Notes: generated by a model from the letters alone, not told the origin. 64,000 bases of DNA from Sepiola atlantica (GCA_963556195.1 OY744532.1:98646665-98710664); one strand, 5' to 3'. Counted from the stretch's first letter, positions 49,301-59,006 are shown. Translations and numbers: made by a program.

Positions 49301-49520
49301 CCCCGGTAGGGGCGCCTCAGACAGTAAGCAATTAACTTACTCCTCCCCAAAGAGGGGAGGTAAAGCCTGGGAGGGTGGACCTCCTAGAACTGCACAGGAC
49401 AGATCAGACCCATAGACCGGCGGAAATCAAGCCCCGAAGGCCAAGACAATACCGATCTATGAAGTGCAGTATCCATCGGAACAGATACTACACTTTGATC
49501 TTAGCCAAAAGGCTGAGAAA
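34341..49520 (-). repeat. Right, homogenised domain of the array
   Basis: About 45 nearly identical units. Joins are mostly ACACCCACCCACAATGGGAG. Diagnostic variants (GCGCCCGAG or GCGCTCGAG, AAGCATCGAAGG, AAGCCCCAAAGG, GGCAGAAAGC, presence of ATCAG) are shared in fixed order between distant places. For example a five-unit, 1,695-bp block starting at 35,318 is repeated from 37,013, and a four-unit, 1,345-bp block from 45,451 is repeated from 46,796. This is the pattern left by unequal exchange or gene conversion. Confidence 0.9.
49470..49520 (-). pseudogene. U2-like head at the right edge of the array
   Basis: The last unit ends with CCAAAAGGCTGAGAAATG. Its reverse complement, CATTTCTCAGCCTTTTGG, extends the U2 match to the TTCTCGGCC of the U2 5' end, which internal units have lost at their joins. 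The array edge is therefore the true SINE 5' end, followed by unrelated DNA. Confidence 0.8.
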
Positions 49521-50570
49521 TGTCTTAACATCAACGATAAATAAAGGGGCAAACAACCCCTTAATTTATCCGTGGCCAGAATACGCATATTTGCCGCTTG
49601 CAGAAGAAAAGGAAATAACGACAGTTCAATAAAGTATCCTTTTTTCAAACTCTTCTTTTCTTTATTTTGTCGAACTAACTATAACTACAGAGAGAATTCA
49701 CACCTTGAAACGATCATGCGATGACTGTCTCAGTTACGGAGAATTGCCGTAGTTGAACGTGGGTGACACGATGTATGTTTTTGAACGCCTACGTATTTTA
49801 TTTACGTGTGACTTTTGAGACATTAAACATCCCCTAAGAGGGGAAGTAATATAGCACTAATATCATACGAATATAACATTATACGAATATAACATTATAC
49901 TAATATATCTATATAATAATACGTTAATGTATTTCATGTCCGTACATACGTTATCACTGTAAACGCACATTTAAAAAAATGAGCTCGCCCGTTCAATAAA
50001 AATAGTGATTGGTGATTACTCTGATGTCGCCATGATAAAATAAGCTGACTTCACCAATTTTAAAGTTAATTTTTCTCAAATTAAATGATATTGTTCCGTC
50101 GACTAAAACAGTACTATTTTTTAACAAATCCATTTCGAAAAGTGGTATTCGTTTTATTAGTTTGAAGCATACATAGCTGAATATTTGTTTTAAGGGAAGA
50201 AGACAGAGAAAAGGTGTTGTTTTTAAAAGAATTAAATTATTACAGTTCCAAATAAATAAATGAAAAAGATACATATTATTTATTTAAAGAATGTTTAGCT
50301 GAAAATGACAAGATAAGGAGTCATTTTTAATAGTATTTACTCTGACAATAATTTATTATTTCAAAAGGTGTATTATTATTATGATAAACTGCAAATTATA
50401 CGGATTGATGTGGATAGAATCGTGGAATATCCAAGGTGTCTCGTTAATAAACTACTAAATGAAATCATGGGGTATAAAATGAGACTAGCTACCGGGAGAC
50501 AGTAGCAGAAACTCGCTATGAAGCGAGCAGAAAACAGAAGATATGGTTGTTGTTTTTTAATCTCCCTCCG
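49521..50570. other. Intergenic DNA, no gene seen
   Basis: AT-rich sequence with a few ATACGAATATAACATT tandem pieces near 49,865-49,895. No gene is recognised. Confidence 0.45.
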
Positions 50571-50574
50571 ACAG

Positions 50575-50900
50575 CGTTAAGTTGTGACACAAGGTCGGAA
50601 AGTGGGATTAAAAACTAACGCCCTAGATGTAAAGTACTAGGGTCTACTAAAAATGCCTGCGCATCCCCGTCAGCATTCCCCGGTTAGGACGCTTCAGGTA
50701 GTTATCAATAAACTAACCCCTTCTACAAAGGGTGGGAAAGCAAAGCCTGGGAGGGTGGACTCTCCTAAAACTGCATAAATAAAATAAACACTAAGGCCGG
50801 CGGAATCAAGGCCCAATGGTCAAGACCGGTTTAAAGGGGTGTAGTATTCATCGCAACAGATACTACCCTTTCATCTCAGCCAAAAGGCCGAGAAAGTACA
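50575..50900 (-). mobile_element. Older, diverged U2-headed SINE
   Basis: The minus strand starts near 50,897 with CTTTCTCGGCCTTTTGGC, a better match to the U2 5' end than any other copy, then GGTAGTATCTGTTG. The body shares AAAGCCTGGGAGGGTGGAC and TTCCCCGGTTAGGACGCTTC (plus-strand view) with the family, with many substitutions. Its left end, GTGACACAAGGTCGGAAAGT, matches the array-type joint rather than the long-tail type. No clear target duplication was found. Confidence 0.8.
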
Positions 50901-50984
50901 TAGAATATTGTTCTGCGGAATTTTTTAGATGAGGGTTTATAATTCATAGAACCTTAGTGAAAACAAAGTCTATTCCACCGACAA

Positions 50985-52360
50985 AATACAGACAGTTCGT
51001 TCAAGATTACAGCAAGCTACGTCTTTCCTAAGGCTCACAAAGACGGTATTCCAATAAGGCCAATTGTCAGCGCTCGAGGTTCAGTATGCCATCCAATGAG
51101 CGGATTCCTGGTAAATATAATCACTCCACTCACAGGCAAATCTCCATCGTATGTCAAGAATTCAGCTCATTTCGTGGAAGAAATTAACGATGCTCCTATT
51201 CATTCCAAATAGATGTAGTGAGTCTGTTAACAAAAGTACCCACTGATGAGACCCTGACGGTGGTAAAAGATAGGTTGACTTCAGATGCTTCACTGAAGGA
51301 ACGCACTTGTATCCCAATGGATAATCTAATGGAGATGTTGATCTTCTGCATAGAGACCACATACTTCGTGATGTAATCTGATATATACCGACAGGAAGAT
51401 GTCTAGCTATGGGTTCACCATTGTCCCCAGTACTGGCCAATGTCTATATTGAATACTTTGAGGAAATGGCGTTACAATACACACCACTACAGCCAACAAT
51501 GTGTCTGCGATATATAGATGACACATTCATACTCTCGTCTCACCAGAAGGACGTTCAAATATTACTAGATCATGTGAACTCTCTCTGTCCATCTATACAG
51601 TTCATGATGGAAAAAGAACGTAACAACATATTATCTTCCTAGATGTGCTGATTACTTGCACTGACCAGGGGTTTAGGTCATCTGTATATCGAAGCCAACT
51701 TTCACTGGACAATATCTAAATTCCAACTCCCACCATCCATATAGTGTAAAGAAAGGAACTGTTCAGTGCTTACAATATCGAGCAAAGACAAAATATAGTA
51801 AAAACGATACATATCAAGAGGAAATGGAGAGTTTAAGAGAAACCATCCACCGAAACAACTATCCAGAGAGCATGACATCAGCTCCAACAAATCTAGACGC
51901 AACACCAAAGGACACCATCCGAGAACTCACCTACGTTTATATACCAAATTTGAGGGGCTTGTCGGAAAAGATAAAAAGAATATGTAATCCCTATAACATC
52001 AGGATAGTATTCAAGAGCGACACAACTCTCCGAAAGCATCTTGTGAGCGACAAACCCCCTACGGAAAAAGTCATGACTAAGAACTATGTGTATGCGATTC
52101 AATATAAGTGTGGAAAAGTATACAAAGGTGAGACATGTTGTCCCCTAAAGGTAAGTCTCGAAGAACACCGGAAAGCTGTAATACGTGAATAATTCGAAAA
52201 GTCGGGTATGGCTGACCACATATGAAAGAAAACAGGGAAACGATCTACCTTTATGGGATGAAGTAAACATTAGAGATAGACGACTCAAAGAAGCAACACA
52301 CATGTTAGGCGACAATGACTTACTAGTATAGAATTCAATACAATATAGGAATCTATAATT
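50985..52360 (+). pseudogene. Dead Penelope-like element (RT + GIY-YIG), second lineage
   Basis: In order: KAHKDGIPIRPIVSARG (RT motif), VSLLTKVPTDETLTVVKDRL (first catalytic D region, frame-shifted), MGSPLSPVLANVYIEYFEE, RYIDDTFIL with the active-site pair intact, VNSLCPSIQFMMEKE, and after several breaks YVYAIQYKCGKVYKGET followed by SLEEHRKAV. The last part matches a GIY-YIG nuclease, with S where the family usually has R before EEH. In-frame stops near 51,205, 51,375, 51,640 and later show it is dead. It differs from the PLE remnants at 27 kb and 60 kb. Confidence 0.85.
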
Positions 52361-52456
52361 ATAAATAATAGATAAGTAGTGATCTATAGTGATAAGTAGT
52401 TAGATAAAAACAAGAATAGTGTTAATGCTCTCAAAATTCATACTAGAATTATCCGC

Positions 52457-52680
52457 AAGGACCAGTGGCGCAGTGGACATAGTACTAAGTATAATTCAGT
52501 CATCTGAAGATTAAAGGTTCAATCCTCAGTGCGGACGATGCTAAGAACTACGAATTACCGAAAACTTCTTCCCATGGCAGATAGAACGAGAGGATGCTAT
52601 CTCCGACTAAAGTACCCCTGAAGAATGTCGGAGGTTACGTCGGTCGAAACATTGTGATAAAAACACCCAACATGAGAACA
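52457..52680 (+). mobile_element. tRNA-headed SINE with hammerhead-like tail motif
   Basis: GACCAGTGGCGCAGTGGA contains an exact box-A pattern (TGGCGCAGTGG). About 38 nt on is GGTTCAATCC, a box-B match. Downstream, CCTGAAGAATGTC and GGTCGAAACATTG reproduce the CUGANGA ... GAAA core order. Here position 17 would be G and the stem I strands do not pair, so the motif is degenerate. The layout of tRNA-like promoter then ribozyme-like block repeats that of 56.2 kb. It sits directly behind the PLE remnant. Confidence 0.6.
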
Positions 52681-52689
52681 GTGGTCCGA

Positions 52690-53558
52690 ATATACCAAAT
52701 TCTACATAGAATATTACTATGTGGGTTTGTATATATATACTCATTTTCCTTAAGTTGTTCTTACTTGATAATAAGAAAATACGCACCGTTTTGGGGCCTT
52801 CATCCCAGCGGCTTTTTCGTGTATCGCCCTTTCACTGGTGTGAGGTTCTATTATCAGAATTGCATTTTAATCCACTGAACGGTTCAATGAAATCAAAACA
52901 ACTGACTGTTTAACGACAGCATCTCACACGTCGTTTAATAGCTTAACGTCTCGTCTGTTGTTTAACGGCTGAGCGCGATACGACTTTGTTGCGTGAAAAC
53001 GTTCTCTCATCGAAGTTTAGTTGTAGTTTAAAGTTTTGAATGTTATCATGACAGTAAAATACCAGTGTGAAGAGAGGCATTTAAAATGTTCATACTATAT
53101 TTAGAAAAAAATCTCTTAAATATTTGGAAAGTATTAATGAAATTAGCGCAAATTCCTCTTCGGTAGTAAAGTAGTAAAACTTATTCCCATAATCATTTTT
53201 TTGTACTCCTTTTATTATTTTCGTTTATTTTGTATGTAAATCTTTGAATTTTAATAGTATATTAAAACGTCCAGGGAAAAAATAATTGTGCAGAGGATCG
53301 AGTACAATATGTTTAAACTAGCTCCCTATCGATTCGCGAAGTTCCATACTTCAGATACTTGAAACAATAATTTAAAATAATAAACATTTTATTCATAATG
53401 TTGTTGTAAACACGAAACAAAATAATTCTCATTTATTCATATGAATAAATAAACATTAACTTTTCGTTAATGTCGATACGATTAGATATATCTTTTAAAT
53501 GCGACCGTAAAAAAAGGAAGAGAAAGCATACATCAATTTGTATTTTTACTTGCAATTT
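52690..53558. other. Intergenic DNA, no gene seen
   Basis: No gene or repeat family is recognised. Confidence 0.45.
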
Positions 53559-53778
53559 AGAAATAGATCGTAACTTGTTGAATGGCAACTTGACCCATCT
53601 AAAGAAATAGATCGCAATATGTTGAATAGCAACTTGACCCCTCTAAAGAAATAGATCGCAATATGTTGAATAGCAACTTGACCCCTCTAAAGAAATAGAT
53701 CGCAATATGTTGAATAGCAACTTGACCTCTCTAAAGAAATAGATCGCAATATGTTGAATAGCAACTTGACCTCTCTAA
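53559..53778. repeat. 44-bp minisatellite, five copies
   Basis: Five exact-length tandem units begin AGAAATAGATCG and end CTCTAA or CATCTAA. Copies 2-5 are nearly identical and copy 1 is diverged. Confidence 0.95.
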
Positions 53779-54012
53779 AGAAGAAATATTTGACCCAGAT
53801 AATAACGATTAACGGAAATAAAACAATATTGGGAAACAAAATTAGTTGCTATATTAAAATAAAAAGAATAATTCAATAACAGAACAATAACAAATAATAG
53901 TTAACTTATAGAATGCCTCGTTCATAAAACCAATATGAAAATTAGTTTACGTTGCGACTGATATCGTATGTACAGAAGCAGTATATAAAAAATATGCTGC
54001 ATCTATTTGTGT

Positions 54013-54436
54013 AAAGTTCAATTAACTTCAACAAAAAATCCTCCTTGACCTTTTGGCTAAGATCAGAGTGTAGTATCTGTTCCGATGGATGCTCACTCTG
54101 TAGACCGGTGTTGTCTTGGCCTTCAGGCCTTGATTCCGCCGGTCTGAGGTACTGTCCTGTGCAGTTCTAGGAGGTCCACCCTCCCAGGCTTTGCCTCCCT
54201 CTTTGGGGAGGAGTAAGTTTATTGCTTACTGTCTGAGGCGCCCCTACCGGGGAATGCCGACGAGGCTGGCCAGGCAATTTTTAATGGCCAGAGTGCTCAC
54301 CTTCTCGGGAGCTGGCTTTTCAAGTCCCACTTTCCCGACCCGACATTGGGTCACATCTTATCTTGTGGGAGTAAGATGAACCTGGCCTTGTGCCTAACCT
54401 CCTGGGGAGGTAAATAAAAAGTTCAATTAACTTCAA
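54013..54436 (+). mobile_element. U2-headed SINE with 19-bp target duplication
   Basis: The only plus-strand copy. AAAGTTCAATTAACTTCAA flanks it (54,013-54,031 and 54,418-54,436). The element starts ATCCTCCTTGACCTTTTGG (from 54,038), then CTAAGATCAGAGTGTAGTA and TCTGTTC. This aligns with U2 from nucleotide 1 to about 44. The body and the long 3' tail (CCTGGCCTTGTGCCTAACC, GGGGAGG, TAAATAAA) follow. It shows that the intact element is about 385 bp with an A/T-rich end. Confidence 0.95.
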
Positions 54437-55192
54437 ATAGGGCGCATTGATTCAACCGTTATTTCTTGGCCCAACTTTCGCATTTATTCATTTATATAAG
54501 ACCGTATTAAAGTCTTAAATGGTCTAACCTTGTGAGCATACATTTTCCGTAAATTTACTGCACGCTCGCCTACTCTACTGGCTAACGTCTTCATCTCTGT
54601 TTTCTTTCAAGCGATTGTCCCGTAGGACTCGAAGCTCTAAAAGAACAGCTCGCTTGTAAGAGTCAGACTAGTACGATATCCTGTCACAGGGTGGCGGCTG
54701 CAATGCGTCCTGGGAATCTCAGCTGACGTACGAGATTCCAGCAACAGCTGCCAGTCTCCAGCAGAGCCAGCATGTCTGCAGATGCTGATATCTTGAATGG
54801 GGTTTGGCCACTCGCCACATATGACAAAGCCGACTTTATCCTTACAAGGGCTGGCACTGCTCTACCGGCTCAATTCCCCCTTTCACTTGAAATAGTAGCA
54901 TTGTCTTCCCTTGTGGTGATCTAGTCTGTCGGTGGAAAAGGTTCAAGGATGTAAATTGAATACAATTTAATTCAAAACTGTAATTGACATTGTTTTATGT
55001 TCGTCTATTTCAGATGTTTTGAACGTGTCCAAAACTGTTGGCTGATATTTGTAAATAAAGATCTGCACAGACAACACTTTCCGTAATTCTCTGTACAGAT
55101 AATTTGAAGTATTTATCATACTCAACAAAAGCTTTTCATTTGTAATCACAATAGCTGGTATTCTCTTTAAAATACCTGAAAAGACCTTTAAA

Positions 55193-55193
<1 letters not shown>
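54437..55193. other. Intergenic DNA, no gene seen
   Basis: A moderately GC-rich block at 54,560-54,930 shows no recognisable gene; it may be another interspersed repeat. Confidence 0.4.

Positions 55194-55261
<68 letters not shown>
55194..55261. repeat. (CA)n then (TA)n microsatellite
   Basis: A short CA run followed by a TA tract. Confidence 0.95.
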
Positions 55262-55262
<1 letters not shown>

Positions 55263-55455
55263 TAGCTCATTAGGTAAAACCAATTCGAGCTCCCAGCACT
55301 TGCAATGTTTACATTGAGATATTACTTACATTAAGTCAGTGTCGTATGATTGCAAAGGGGTCAGCTCAATGGTTGAGTTTCAATCCCGGCTTGAGGCACT
55401 AACTGGTCTAGCCGCACTGAAGAACTGTGATACAGAGAAACAGTCTGTATGTTGA

Positions 55456-55533
<78 letters not shown>
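55456..55533. repeat. (TA)n microsatellite
   Basis: A TA tract with one GTA interruption. Confidence 0.95.
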
Positions 55534-55535
<2 letters not shown>

Positions 55536-56068
55536 CTAAGTGTTAATTACATACTGATGAGTTTGGATAACCTACTACACACCATATTCGAGTGCTTTCG
55601 GTTTGTCTGTAAAAGGGTTTGTCAGGACAACCTGACATGAGGATATGTCACGCTGTAAGTAAATACTGACAAAATATCCAAAATAACATAGAATTCGAAG
55701 TGCAAATAACATCACCTCGAATGGCTATACATTGGCTCATACGAGCAATGCTGCACCTTCTCCCAGTAATATTACCTCAAGTAATATCACTAAGCAGAAT
55801 ACTTCACCAGAAAAGATGAATTCTTGTCCTGGAATCCGGTAGGGCCTAGAGACGACAAAAAAAGATAAAATATAACATACTTAACAGGTAAAGTTGGTCG
55901 AGGAAAATTAATGTTCTTCACTTCTTTATTAACTCAACATTTAAGAGAAAAAGGAGAACTTTAATGAAACACTCGAATAGCTATGCATCTCATATAGAGA
56001 TCAAGTGTTAGCCACAGGAAAGGGCGCCATATTTTTTTAGAACTTCGACTGAAGTAAAATGAAACAAG

Positions 56069-56069
<1 letters not shown>
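55534..56069. other. Intergenic DNA, no gene seen
   Basis: No gene or named repeat is recognised. Confidence 0.45.

Positions 56070-56111
<42 letters not shown>
56070..56111. repeat. (TA)n microsatellite
   Basis: A TA tract of about 42 bp. Confidence 0.95.
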
Positions 56112-56113
<2 letters not shown>

Positions 56114-56205
56114 AATACGTTCGTTGATCACTCTGAACTGCTTGTGTAAATTTAGTCGCCGATTCGCTATTTACAAAGTTAAATTCCTCCCTAATTAATG
56201 ACTAG

Positions 56206-56345
56206 TTCTCTATGGCCGAGGGGTTAAGAGTCTTGAGTACAAATCAGTGGCGATTTGTGATCGGGGTTTGTGCCCGCCGCTTCCTGCACTGAAGATTGCG
56301 TTGGCATGAAACATCGATGTCTGTAGGTAATAATTAATTAATATT
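56206..56345 (+). mobile_element. tRNA-headed SINE carrying a hammerhead ribozyme
   Basis: CTATGGCCGAGGGGTTAAG matches box A of Leu/Ser-type tRNAs. GATCGGGGTTTGTGCCC is a weak box B. The ribozyme fold lies at 56,283-56,327, and the element ends TAATAATTAATTAAT before (TA)n. The copy at 1,382-1,510 shares the distal two thirds. No protein is encoded. Ribozyme-bearing nonautonomous retroelements are known in animals (for example Schistosoma SINE-like repeats). Confidence 0.7.
56283..56327 (+). ncRNA. Type I hammerhead ribozyme (predicted fold)
   Basis: Stem I: CCTGCA (56,283-56,288) pairs with TGTAGG (56,322-56,327), five Watson-Crick pairs plus G-U. Core CTGAAGA (56,289-56,295) fits CUGANGA. 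Stem II TGC/GCA with a GTTG loop lies inside 56,296-56,307. GAAA is at 56,308-56,311. A short stem III, CATCGATG, spans 56,312-56,319. U16.1-H17 is T56,320-C56,321, giving predicted cleavage after C. The weak points are a U-U mismatch at 10.1-11.1 and a very small stem III, common in PLE-type hammerheads, which often act as dimers. Confidence 0.65.
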
Positions 56346-56353
56346 TATTCATA

Positions 56354-56355
<2 letters not shown>

Positions 56356-56413
<58 letters not shown>
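56356..56413. repeat. (TA)n microsatellite
   Basis: A TA tract at the 3' end of the ribozyme-bearing SINE. Confidence 0.95.
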
Positions 56414-56415
<2 letters not shown>

Positions 56416-56730
56416 CAATTGACACTATGCATTAGTTTGATCTTTCATCGCTACTTTTCGTTTCACAGAAACACTGAAAACTCAGTCCGCAGGGCTAAAG
56501 ATACCGAATGTAACCGATTCTTCAGTCGATGTTTTGATAGCGAAAAAGATCCGTGTGATAATTTTCAATCATTTAAAATGTAGACAAACGCCGGTTAATC
56601 CAGAATAATTACCGAACGCTTAAAAGCATCATTAGATATAATCTCGGAATAAAAACAACTGTTCATGAAGAACACGAAGTTCTGCGTCGTTAAACCTTTC
56701 CTCATTTCTGTTTATTTGAACGTACTTCTA

Positions 56731-57127
56731 TTCCATGAAAAATGCCAGTATACTGAAATCATATGCCCTTAATAGGGTTAAGATGAAAACTCATATACAC
56801 TAAATGTACAAAAGCAAAGAAAATCCCAAATGTTTACACTTTTATTGTCATTAATTAAGGGTATGACTACATATCAACAAAACCATTTCATTATCACATC
56901 ACTACAGTATAAATCTCTATGCATGAGTGGATGAAGTGTGTGAGGTGTGCTGAAGAAAAATTCCTACCAGTAAAATACATAGCCCTGTTGTGCTCGCATA
57001 CCCTTAATGAAAATAAAATTGTAAAATTTTGGGAATTTCCTTGCTTTTGTACATTTAGTGTATATGCATTTTCATCTTAACCCTATTAAGGGCATATGAT
57101 TTCAGTATACTGGCATTTATCATGGAA
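56731..57127. mobile_element. Foldback element with about 130-bp inverted arms
   Basis: The left arm (56,731-56,865) begins TTCCATGAAAAATGCCAGTA and contains ATGCCCTTAATAGGG and CACTAAATGTACAAAAGCAA. The right arm (56,998-57,127) is its reverse complement with few changes. A unique loop of about 130 bp lies between. No transposase frame and no clear target duplication were found, so it is either a nonautonomous DNA transposon or a palindromic segment of a larger repeat. Confidence 0.8.
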
Positions 57128-58065
57128 TGTCACTACTTTTGTAAAGGCTATGCCCCAATACAATGGTCATTTTTAATGTTTTTTGGAATTTTCTGGAAAA
57201 CTAAGGTATATGGTAAACTGAAATTAAAATGCCATCAATAGACACTATAACCTCTATCTCTGCCCAATATCAGCTAAATCCATCAAATAGTTGATGAGAT
57301 ACAGGGTGGCACATAGTACGTACGTACGTACGTATGAACACACAGATAACATGATTTCATGATTGAACTTTCTGGATCTCTGGGTTGCCTTGACAAATGA
57401 TGCTAACAATTCCACACACTTACAGAACCTATCAAATAAAAATGTTGTGCAAACTTTTAACTAATTTGGTTTATTGGTTTTTGAGTTATGATTGATCAAA
57501 GAAATGAAATTTCCAGCGTAGGCCATTCATTTGGTCTACTAAGGGATAGAGCGCCCTCGCGCCTCCCTTGATTTATTCTCTGAATTGATACTCCTATATT
57601 TTCTTATTTGTTTTAAATAGCATGACTATTTCTATTTTTTAAACTCACTACGCCGGTAAAATGTATACCTGATCGCGGAATACAGGTACATCAAGATGAA
57701 TTTCCTAGATTCCGAACCATCATTAGCAGTGAGCTCAATTATTGTTCATCTCTTCCTCGCACAACGCCGGGACTATTCACTCTCACTTTGACTTTACTGA
57801 TTTGTAATTCATTGCGTGCTTATGTTGTGTATAAGTTCACTCTATTTTGTTTTGTTTCATTTTTATTTTTGTGTTTTTATATTTTTGCAATCAGTAATCT
57901 GTATCAGTCAAAATTACTACACCCACCCTATAGTAGATATGATTATAATACTTTCTCATAATCTCTTATACACTTACATATAGAATTAACCGTTACAATC
58001 ACTTGCAATGTACTTGATCAGTTTCTACTACCTTAGTGGTGCTTATTCTGTATATTCCTTGTATT
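57128..58065. other. Intergenic DNA, no gene seen
   Basis: A short (CGTA)n run lies at about 57,318-57,336. No gene is recognised; part of this stretch may belong to a larger repeat with the foldback element. Confidence 0.4.
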
Positions 58066-58467
58066 AATACTAGAGTTTTTATTTCTCCTCTCCAAGAGTT
58101 AGGCACAAGGCCAGTTTTTATCTTACTCCCACAAGTAAGATGTGACCCAAGGTCGGGTCGGGAAAGTGGGGTTTGAAAAGCCAGCGCCCGAGAGGTGAGC
58201 ACTCTGGCCATTAAAAATTGCCTGGGCAGTCCCGTCAGCATTCCCCGGTAAGGGCGCCTCAGGAAGTAAGCCATAAACTTACTCCTCCCCAAAGGGGGGA
58301 GGCGAAGCCTGGGAAGGTGAAACTCCTATAACTGCACACGACAGACCCATAGACCCGTGTAAATCAAACCTGACGGCCAAGACAATACCAGTATATGGGG
58401 TGCAGTATCCATCGGAACAGATACTACACTTTGATCGCAGCCAAAAGGCTGGAAAGGAGGAATACTA
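58066..58467 (-). mobile_element. U2-headed SINE, full length
   Basis: The minus strand starts near 58,460 with CCTTTCCAGCCTTTTGGC, then TGCGATCAAAGTGTAGTAT, and keeps both the 35-bp GAAAAGCCAGC...GGCC segment and the long tail (CCTCTCCAAGAG, GGCACAAGGCCAG in plus view). AATACTA flanks it at 58,066-58,072 and 58,461-58,467, a short candidate target duplication. It is independent of the array. Confidence 0.85.
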
Positions 58468-59006
58468 CAAGATACTGAGATGGGAATGTATTATTTGTTT
58501 ACATAAAACGTATAATATATCTTAAATATAATAGAACTAAAGTACATTGAAAAGTGTGAAAGAAGAAAAAGTAAAGATTAACATGTATTTAATAATTTTA
58601 CAAGATAAATATCGGTAGAGTCACATCTAATATTCACAGGCCATGACTTGCTGAAAAGCGAGAAGCATTGAGTAGGAACAGTAAGTATGTAGATACAAGT
58701 AAAACAATGTATCTTCCATTGAGGGGAGAGAAAACATTATGTATGATGTAGAAATGAGTTTTTCGACAGTAATAGGCGTTTATTGAAAGGTTTAAGTATT
58801 GTTTAGTGACGTAAAGATACAAATGTATGTAAGTATTAATAGGCATGAACAATGTACATACTTAAGTCTAATGATAGAAATATAGATATATATATAGGTG
58901 TGTATCTTTGTATATATGGCTAAATGTAGGTGAATAAGATATAATTGTGTCTAGATATTTGCGTACATGTGTACATAGTTACATGGATGAGTCCTTTTTT
59001 GTGCGT
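58468..59006. other. Intergenic DNA, no gene seen
   Basis: AT-rich with no recognisable gene. Confidence 0.45.

Larger units (their letters stand above)
29321..49520 (-). repeat. 20.2-kb satellite array made of U2 snRNA-headed SINE units (about 60 copies)
   Basis: Sixty occurrences of the block CACTTTGATCTTAGCCAAAA (one with a 1-base loss) mark sixty same-strand units; blocks start at 29,641, 29,976, 30,316 and so on to 49,491. Spacing is almost always 335 or 340 bp. The difference is the presence of 5 bp (ATCAG) in ACAGATCAGACCC. One spacing is 281 bp because of a 59-bp internal deletion. The minus strand of each unit starts GCCTTTTGGCTAAGATCAAA then GTGTAGTATCTGTTC, which is the 5' region of U2 snRNA with one extra A. 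It continues with a GC-rich body unlike U2. The Sm site and 3' stem-loops of U2 are absent, so these are not U2 genes. Open frames in both directions across the units are by-products of the repeat. Confidence 0.95.

Noticed and set aside
29321..49520. Array as tandem U2 snRNA genes
   Set aside because: Only about 35-45 nt match U2. The Sm site and 3' stem-loops are absent and the body is unrelated.
29321..49520. Array as a CRISPR locus
   Set aside because: Units are full-length near-identical repeats of about 335 bp with no short repeat-spacer pattern, in an animal-type genome.
29820..49632. Dozens of nearly identical open frames of 60-90 residues on both strands of the array
   Set aside because: They follow the repeat period, overlap on opposite strands, and match no protein family. 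They are by-products of a noncoding SINE repeat.
55255..55400. tRNA-like signals (TAGCTCATTAGGTAAAAC; GTTTCAATCCC)
   Set aside because: Box A and box B spacing is wrong and no tRNA fold is possible. Probably SINE debris, too weak to call.
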